Source of the DNA: JAAXTX01 sp037139695
Lineage (GTDB): Bacteria > Patescibacteriota > Minisyncoccia > Moranbacterales > UBA1568
Assembly (NCBI GenBank): GCA_037139695.1
Contig: JBAXFX010000023.1
Coordinates: 1 to 16,476, forward strand
Direction of reading: 5' to 3'
DNA: 16,476 nt
This document shows positions 12,750-16,476 of this stretch, piece by piece. The notes below the pieces were generated by a model. The model ran no database searches. It saw only the letters and a program-made list of their open reading frames with translations, and was not told the DNA's origin. Each line of letters starts with the position of its first letter. Position 1 is the stretch's first letter. Made by a program: the position numbers and the translations under genes.

Positions 12750-14858
12750 CTACTCCGCCCGCTTAGCCACCTCGCCCTGCCGACTCCCGATGATCTCGGT
12801 CGCGATATTCGTCGGAACCTCGGCATAGTGGCCGAATTCCATCGAATAGTTCGATCGGCCCTGGGACATGGAGCGTAGCTGCGTCGCGTATCCGAACATG
12901 GACGCGAGCGGCACGTCGGCATGGATTTCCTTCACCCGAGCATTCCCCTCACCGCGGTCGGTCATCTCCTTGATGATGCCACGCTTGGAGTTCACGTCGC
13001 CCACGATATCGCCCATGAAGGCTTCCGGGGTGATGACGATGACATTCATGATCGGCTCGAGGATGACCGGCTTGGCGCGGCGGGTCGCTTCCTTGAAGGC
13101 CATGGAACCGGCGATCTTGAAGGCTGCCTCCGAGGAGTCGACGTCGTGGAAGGATCCGTCATAGACGACCACTTTCACGTCGACCATCGGATATCCCGCG
13201 AGCACGCCGGACTGTGACGCTTCGAAAGCCCCGCGGTTGATCGGCTTGATGAACTCGCCCGGGATGACACCGCCCTTGATCTCGTCCTCGAACTCGTAGC
13301 CTTTGCCGGTCTCGAGTGGCTCGACACGGAGCCAGCAGTGACCGTACTGTCCGCGACCGCCGGATTGGCGAATGTATTTCCCTTCGGCCTGCGCGGTCTG
13401 ACGGATCGTCTCGCGATACGCCACCTGTGGTCGGCCGGTATTCACTTCCACTTTGAACTCCCGTTTCATGCGATCGACGATGATGTCGAGGTGCAGTTCG
13501 CCCATGCCCGAAAGAATGGTCTGTCCGCTCTCCTCATCGGTATGCACGCGGAAGGTCGGGTCTTCCTCGGCGAGCTTCTTGAGCGCGATGCCCATCTTCT
13601 CCTGGTCAGCCTTGGTCTTCGGCTCGATGGCAATGTCGATGACCGGCTCCGGGAAGGTGATGGATTCGAGCAGTACCGGATGGTCGATATCGCAGAGCGT
13701 GTCGCCGGTCGTCGTCGCCTTCATACCGACAAGCGCCCCGATGTCGCCCGTGGAGATATCCTCGATCTCCTCGCGATGACTCGCGTGCATGCGCACGATG
13801 CGACCCACGCGCTCGCGCTCCCCCTTGGAAGCGTTCAGCACGTAGCTCCCGGTCTTGAGCGATCCGGAATACACGCGGAAGAACGTCAGTTGCCCGATGA
13901 ACGGATCGGTCGCGATCTTGAACGCGAGTGCGGAAAACGGTTCGGCATCGCTCGGCTTGCGGATCAACTCCGCTCCGGTCTTCACGTCCTCACCGATCAT
14001 CGGCGGGACGTCCACCGGGGATGGGAGATAGTCTACGACCGCGTCGAGCACGAGCTGAACTCCCTTGTTGCGGAGTGCGGTCCCGGTAAAGACCGGAACG
14101 AGCCGGGTCGAGATGACCGCCTTGCGGATGGCCGCCTTGAGCTCGTCTATGGAAATCTCCTCGCCACCGAGAAACTTCTCGGTCAGCGCGTCGTCGGTCT
14201 CCGCGACCTTCTCGACGAGTTTCTCGCGCCACTGCTTCGCCTTGTCGAGGAGGTCGGCCGGGATCTCGCCCTCGATCACGATCTCGCCCATCGGTCCGTC
14301 GAAGGTGTAGCCCTTCATCTTGAGCAGGTCGACGACGCCGTAGAAATCGCCACGCTCCCCCATCGGGATCTGCATCGCGACCGCGTGTGGCGTGAGCCGG
14401 TTCCAGATGGACTCGAGCGCCACGGTGAAGTCCGCGCCCTCTTTGTCGATCTTGTTGATGAAGCACATGCGCGGCACCTTGTATTTCTCCGCCTGGCGCC
14501 AGACGGTCTCGGACTGCGGTTCCACACCTTCCTTGCCGTCGAACACGACGACACCGCCGTCGAGCACGCGCAAAGAGCGCTCCACTTCCACGGTGAAGTC
14601 CACGTGCCCCGGCGTATCGATGATGTTGATCTGATGATCCTTCCAAAAGCATGTCGTCGCGGCGCTGGTGATGGTGATGCCGCGCTCACGCTCCTGTTCC
14701 ATCCAGTCCATGGTCGCCTCGCCCTCGTGCACCTCGCCGATCTTGTGCGTGATGCCGGTATAGAAAAGGACGCGCTCGGTCGTCGTCGTCTTTCCCGCGT
14801 CGATATGCGCGATGATGCCGATATTGCGGATCTGTTCGATAGGCTTGAGACGGGCCAT
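12750..14858 (-). CDS. fusA: Translation elongation factor EF-G
   Basis: EF-G is the GTPase that drives translocation and, with RRF, ribosome recycling. The 702-residue product has G1 AHIDAGKT (17-24), G2 RGITITSAAT (59-68), G3 DTPGH (81-85), G4 NKID (135-138), and the later domains with GMGELHLDI, GGRGQYGHC and MSQGRSNYSMEF. Length is normal and there is no intein or internal stop. It is separated from rpsG by 128 bases including a terminator-like hairpin. No Shine-Dalgarno is visible (CCTCTCGTCCT precedes ATG) and T is at -1. It ends in TAG. Confidence 0.99.
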   Translation of the reverse strand: MARLKPIEQIRNIGIIAHIDAGKTTTTERVLFYTGITHKIGEVHEGEATMDWMEQERERGITITSAATTCFWKDHQINIIDTPGHVDFTVEVERSLRVLDGGVVVFDGKEGVEPQSETVWRQAEKYKVPRMCFINKIDKEGADFTVALESIWNRLTPHAVAMQIPMGERGDFYGVVDLLKMKGYTFDGPMGEIVIEGEIPADLLDKAKQWREKLVEKVAETDDALTEKFLGGEEISIDELKAAIRKAVISTRLVPVFTGTALRNKGVQLVLDAVVDYLPSPVDVPPMIGEDVKTGAELIRKPSDAEPFSALAFKIATDPFIGQLTFFRVYSGSLKTGSYVLNASKGERERVGRIVRMHASHREEIEDISTGDIGALVGMKATTTGDTLCDIDHPVLLESITFPEPVIDIAIEPKTKADQEKMGIALKKLAEEDPTFRVHTDEESGQTILSGMGELHLDIIVDRMKREFKVEVNTGRPQVAYRETIRQTAQAEGKYIRQSGGRGQYGHCWLRVEPLETGKGYEFEDEIKGGVIPGEFIKPINRGAFEASQSGVLAGYPMVDVKVVVYDGSFHDVDSSEAAFKIAGSMAFKEATRRAKPVILEPIMNVIVITPEAFMGDIVGDVNSKRGIIKEMTDRGEGNARVKEIHADVPLASMFGYATQLRSMSQGRSNYSMEFGHYAEVPTNIATEIIGSRQGEVAKRAE

Positions 14859-14914
14859 AGGACGAGAGGTTAACGGTTTTTTGAGTTGGAGATAAGAGAG
14901 ATGGGAACTTTACG

Positions 14915-14948
14915 AAAAGAGAAGGGGCCGCGCGAGGCTCCCCTTCTC
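14915..14948 (-). terminator. Terminator-like hairpin between rpsG and fusA
   Basis: GAGAAGGGG and CCCCTTCTC (14940-14948 and 14919-14927 on the plus strand) pair perfectly over nine base pairs with a 12-base loop, followed on the transcript by TTTT. I see no convincing promoter between it and fusA, so partial readthrough (attenuation of fusA relative to rpsL-rpsG) is more likely than complete termination. The U-run is short, so strength is uncertain. Confidence 0.6.
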
Positions 14949-14986
14949 GTCTGGCCGAAAATCTTGTAACGTCCGCGACCGATACT

Positions 14987-15454
14987 TTAGGCGAAGTGTG
15001 CGAACGCCTTGTTCGCCTCGGCCATACGGTGCACCTCGTCGCGCTTCTTCATGGCCGACCCGGCCTTGTTCGATGCCTCGATAAGCTCGTCTGCCAGGCG
15101 TTCCGCCATCGGCTTTCCCTTGCGCTTGCGGCACGCCTCTCGGATCCAGCGCATCGCGAGCGTCTGGCGCCGGTCACCCGAAACCGGAATCGGCACCTGG
15201 TAGTTCGCTCCGCCGACGCGGCGGCTCTTGAGCTCGAGTAAAGGAGAGATGTTCTTGATCGCCTGTTCGAAAATATTGAGCCCACCCTTCTTGGTCCGCT
15301 CATGGATGATATCGAAGGCATCGTACACGATCTTCTCGGCCACGCTCTTCTTGCCGTCCCACATGATGAGACCGATAAAATGACCCACGAGTGGGCTATC
15401 GTATTTCGTGTCGACCTTCCAGGCCTTATCGTATTGACGTTTTCTTCGAGGCAT
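14987..15454 (-). CDS. rpsG: 30S ribosomal protein S7
   Basis: S7 nucleates the 30S head, lies at the exit-site tRNA and, in E. coli, represses the str operon by binding the rpsL-rpsG intercistronic mRNA. The 155-residue helical product begins MPRRKRQYDKAWKVDTKYDSPLVGHFIGLIM and includes GGANYQVPIPVSGDRRQTLAMRWIREACRKRKGKPMAERLADELIEA and KKRDEVHRMAEANKAFAHF, all family signatures. Its start lies nine bases after a heptamer tandem array in a 134-base gap, the same location as the E. coli S7 target. No Shine-Dalgarno; T at -1. Confidence 0.99.
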   Translation of the reverse strand: MPRRKRQYDKAWKVDTKYDSPLVGHFIGLIMWDGKKSVAEKIVYDAFDIIHERTKKGGLNIFEQAIKNISPLLELKSRRVGGANYQVPIPVSGDRRQTLAMRWIREACRKRKGKPMAERLADELIEASNKAGSAMKKRDEVHRMAEANKAFAHFA

Positions 15455-15462
15455 ATGCTACG

Positions 15463-15496
15463 CAACTTACAACTGACAACGGACAACGGACAACGG
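15463..15496. repeat. 7-base tandem array before rpsG
   Basis: The plus strand reads caactta, caactga, caacgga, caacgga, caacgg: nearly five units of exactly seven bases. On the transcript these are GTTG-led units that end nine bases before the rpsG start. They resemble the arrays in the rplN-rplX gap (shared GTTGTCA-type unit), over 10 kb away. Confidence 0.9.
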
Positions 15497-15548
15497 GGAA
15501 AATCTTCGGGCTACCTTTCAATCTTGGGATGTTCCGGTTGTTCGCTCT

Positions 15549-15586
15549 GAGTTGTTGGTGGTTCGTTGGTGGTTAGTTGAGTTGAG
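15549..15586. repeat. GTTG-rich repeats after rpsL
   Basis: On the plus strand an 11-base unit gttggtggttM occurs twice in tandem (15554-15564 and 15565-15575) followed by gttgagttgag. On the transcript this is CAAC-rich and lies just after the rpsL stop, complementary in its CAAC blocks to the GTTG units at 15463-15496. The two could form a segmented hairpin spanning the gap. Confidence 0.75.
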
Positions 15587-15588
15587 TA

Positions 15589-16014
15589 TTATTCCTTCGT
15601 GACCTTCTTCGGACGCTTCGCACCATACTTGGACCGGCTGCGATTACGCTTGGCGACTCCGGCGGAGTCGAGCACGCCGCGGACGATGTGATACCGCACG
15701 CCCGGAAGGTCCTTCACGCGACCGCCACGGATCATGACGATCGAGTGTTCCTGGAGGTTGTGTCCCTCACCCGGGATATAGGCCGAGACTTCCATGCCGT
15801 TCGTGAGTCGCACGCGGGCAATCTTTCGGAGAGCCGAGTTCGGCTTCTTCGGGGTGACGGTCGTCACTTTCGTGCAGACACCACGCTTGAACGGGCTCTG
15901 CGTGAGCGTCTTGCTGTTGTGGATGGTATTCTGGATGAACGTCATCGCCGGCGACTTGGACTTCTTCGCGGCGGTCTTTCTCGGACGCTTGACGAGCTGG
16001 TTGATCGTTGGCAT
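15589..16014 (-). CDS. rpsL: 30S ribosomal protein S12
   Basis: S12 monitors decoding at the A site. The 141-residue product starts MPTINQLVKRPRKT and has TPKKPNSALRK (54-64) and GGRVKDLPGVRYHIVRG (97-113). Lysines 57 and 101, the positions equivalent to the classical streptomycin-resistance sites, are unchanged. About 13 residues (FIQNTIHNSKTLT region, 26-38) are inserted relative to E. coli, as in the B. subtilis-type S12. The frame continues upstream through the promoter but has no homology there, so ATG at 16014 is the start. It is the first gene of the cluster. Confidence 0.99.
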   Translation of the reverse strand: MPTINQLVKRPRKTAAKKSKSPAMTFIQNTIHNSKTLTQSPFKRGVCTKVTTVTPKKPNSALRKIARVRLTNGMEVSAYIPGEGHNLQEHSIVMIRGGRVKDLPGVRYHIVRGVLDSAGVAKRNRSRSKYGAKRPKKVTKE

Positions 16015-16057
16015 TGCGGTGAAACAAAATGAAAAGCGGTTGTCACGCTGTGAAACT

Positions 16058-16086
16058 ATGGTACGGGATAGCGGGAAACTTGTCAA
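16058..16086 (-). promoter_or_regulatory. Sigma70-type promoter for the str cluster
   Basis: A perfect TTGACA (16081-16086), a 17-base spacer and TACCAT (16058-16063, 4 of 6 to consensus) point at rpsL. Transcription would start near 16050, leaving a leader of roughly 36 bases without a Shine-Dalgarno. The match in spacing and boxes to the tuf promoter at 12708-12736 makes chance unlikely. Confidence 0.8.
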
Positions 16087-16387
16087 CAACGGCCGGAAAA
16101 CTGTCAGAGAATCCGCTACATCTCCGCTTTGCGAAGTGAGTGGACCCGCTCGCAGGGACGAGCGGGCAGACAACATTGAACAGGCAATATGGAGCGAAAG
16201 CGGGGAAACTATTACCCCGACAAAGAGCGCGCTCCGTCTCGATAACAATGACCGTGTTTGAGAAAAATCGAAATTCGCTCAAAAAATATCCCTCAAGAAA
16301 GCCAAAAATATATCCGTTTTTCATCTTCGGACTTTTCATATCCCGATGTAGGATACTTCCGATCAATAAAAAAAGCGGCTGAATGAA
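16087..16387. other. Non-coding region upstream of str promoter
   Basis: I find no supportable gene here. It holds a perfect 8-bp hairpin (cccgctcg 16145-16152 with cgagcggg 16159-16166), a CGGGG/CCCCG hairpin (16201-16205 with 16215-16219), the 10-base palindrome gagcgcgctc (16225-16234) and an AT-rich stretch around 16261-16375 ending in a run of seven A on the plus strand. The AT-rich part may act as an upstream promoter-enhancing or terminator region for a gene to the right. Confidence 0.5.
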
Positions 16388-16414
16388 CTACCCCGTAGCA
16401 GAGCTGCGGGGTAG
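16388..16414. repeat. 12-bp palindrome near right end
   Basis: ctaccccgtagc (16388-16399) and gctgcggggtag (16403-16414) pair over 12 positions with one T-G wobble and a three-base loop. On the minus strand it is followed after 13 bases by seven T. It lies nine bases from the right copy of the terminal repeat. It could be a REP-like dispersed palindrome or an offset terminator of a gene to the right of the window. Confidence 0.75.
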
Positions 16415-16423
16415 CAAACCCTA

Positions 16424-16443
16424 AGTATCTATCTCAAATCTCA
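16424..16443 (+). repeat. Right copy of 20-bp terminal inverted repeat
   Basis: This 20-mer is identical to the reverse complement of bases 32-51. It follows the palindrome at 16388-16414. The remaining 33 bases to the window end show no similarity to the corresponding left edge and no recognisable feature. Confidence 0.8.
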
Positions 16444-16476
16444 CCGCGATAATAAGGCAAAAAATCCGCTTGCCGG

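Noticed and set aside
13338..14873. 511-codon open frame on the plus strand
   Set aside because: It lies fully antisense to fusA, is rich in Arg, His, Asp and Leu without recognisable domains, and is explained by the GC-rich codon pattern of EF-G.
16043..16366. 107-codon minus-strand frame upstream of rpsL
   Set aside because: It runs through the rpsL promoter boxes and several hairpins and has no recognisable domain or codon bias like its neighbours.
16140..16382. 80-codon plus-strand frame upstream of rpsL
   Set aside because: Crosses the hairpins and AT-rich non-coding stretch, no domain, composition unlike the real genes.

Overview
The window is a bacterial str-S10-spc ribosomal-protein supercluster. 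It holds 25 genes, all on the minus strand, so transcription runs from the right end to the left end. The order is rpsL, rpsG, fusA, tuf, rpsJ, rplC, rplD, rplW, rplB, rpsS, rplV, rpsC, rplP, rpmC, rpsQ, rplN, rplX, rplE, rpsN (zinc type), rpsH, rplF, rplR, rpsE, rplO, secY. I see no tRNA, rRNA, CRISPR array, intact mobile element or accessory system.

Organism. The proteins are bacterial throughout. The gene for L30 (rpmD), normally between rpsE and rplO, is missing: only 14 bases separate the two. Absence of L30 is a known hallmark of the Candidate Phyla Radiation (Patescibacteria). The zinc-ribbon S14, the Gram-positive-like S12 insertion and the Lys-rich tails on L22 and S19 fit that placement. 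The coding sequence is visibly GC-rich. I cannot name the phylum within the CPR.

Layout. 16015-16476 is non-coding: a terminal repeat, a strong palindrome, further hairpins, and a canonical promoter (TTGACA-17-TACCAT) for rpsL. rpsL-rpsG-fusA-tuf follow, with a heptamer-repeat gap between rpsL and rpsG, a terminator-like hairpin between rpsG and fusA, and a second canonical promoter (TTGACA-17-TACGAT) before tuf. Two tandem hairpins precede rpsJ. A 205-base structured leader ending in a terminator-like hairpin precedes rplC. From rplC to rplO the genes are tightly spaced, except for gaps of about 80 to 100 bases before rplX, rpsH and rplF. A 14-bp hairpin and promoter-like boxes lie between rplO and secY. 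The last 49 bases carry a 20-bp repeat, inverted relative to its copy at the right end.

Function. The cluster makes small-subunit (S3, S5, S7, S8, S10, S12, S14, S17, S19) and large-subunit (L2-L6, L14-L16, L18, L22-L24, L29) proteins, the elongation factors EF-G and EF-Tu, and the SecY translocon channel. 

Most interesting signals. (1) Shine-Dalgarno sequences are almost absent, while 22 of 25 start codons are preceded by T (TATG). (2) No gene ends in TGA: 14 use TAA and 11 use TAG, despite GC-rich coding. (3) Three gene starts sit behind short tandem arrays of 7 to 9 bases, and two of these gaps hold complementary arrays that could fold. (4) A 20-bp inverted repeat lies at the two ends of the window, and its left copy supplies part of the secY stop codon.
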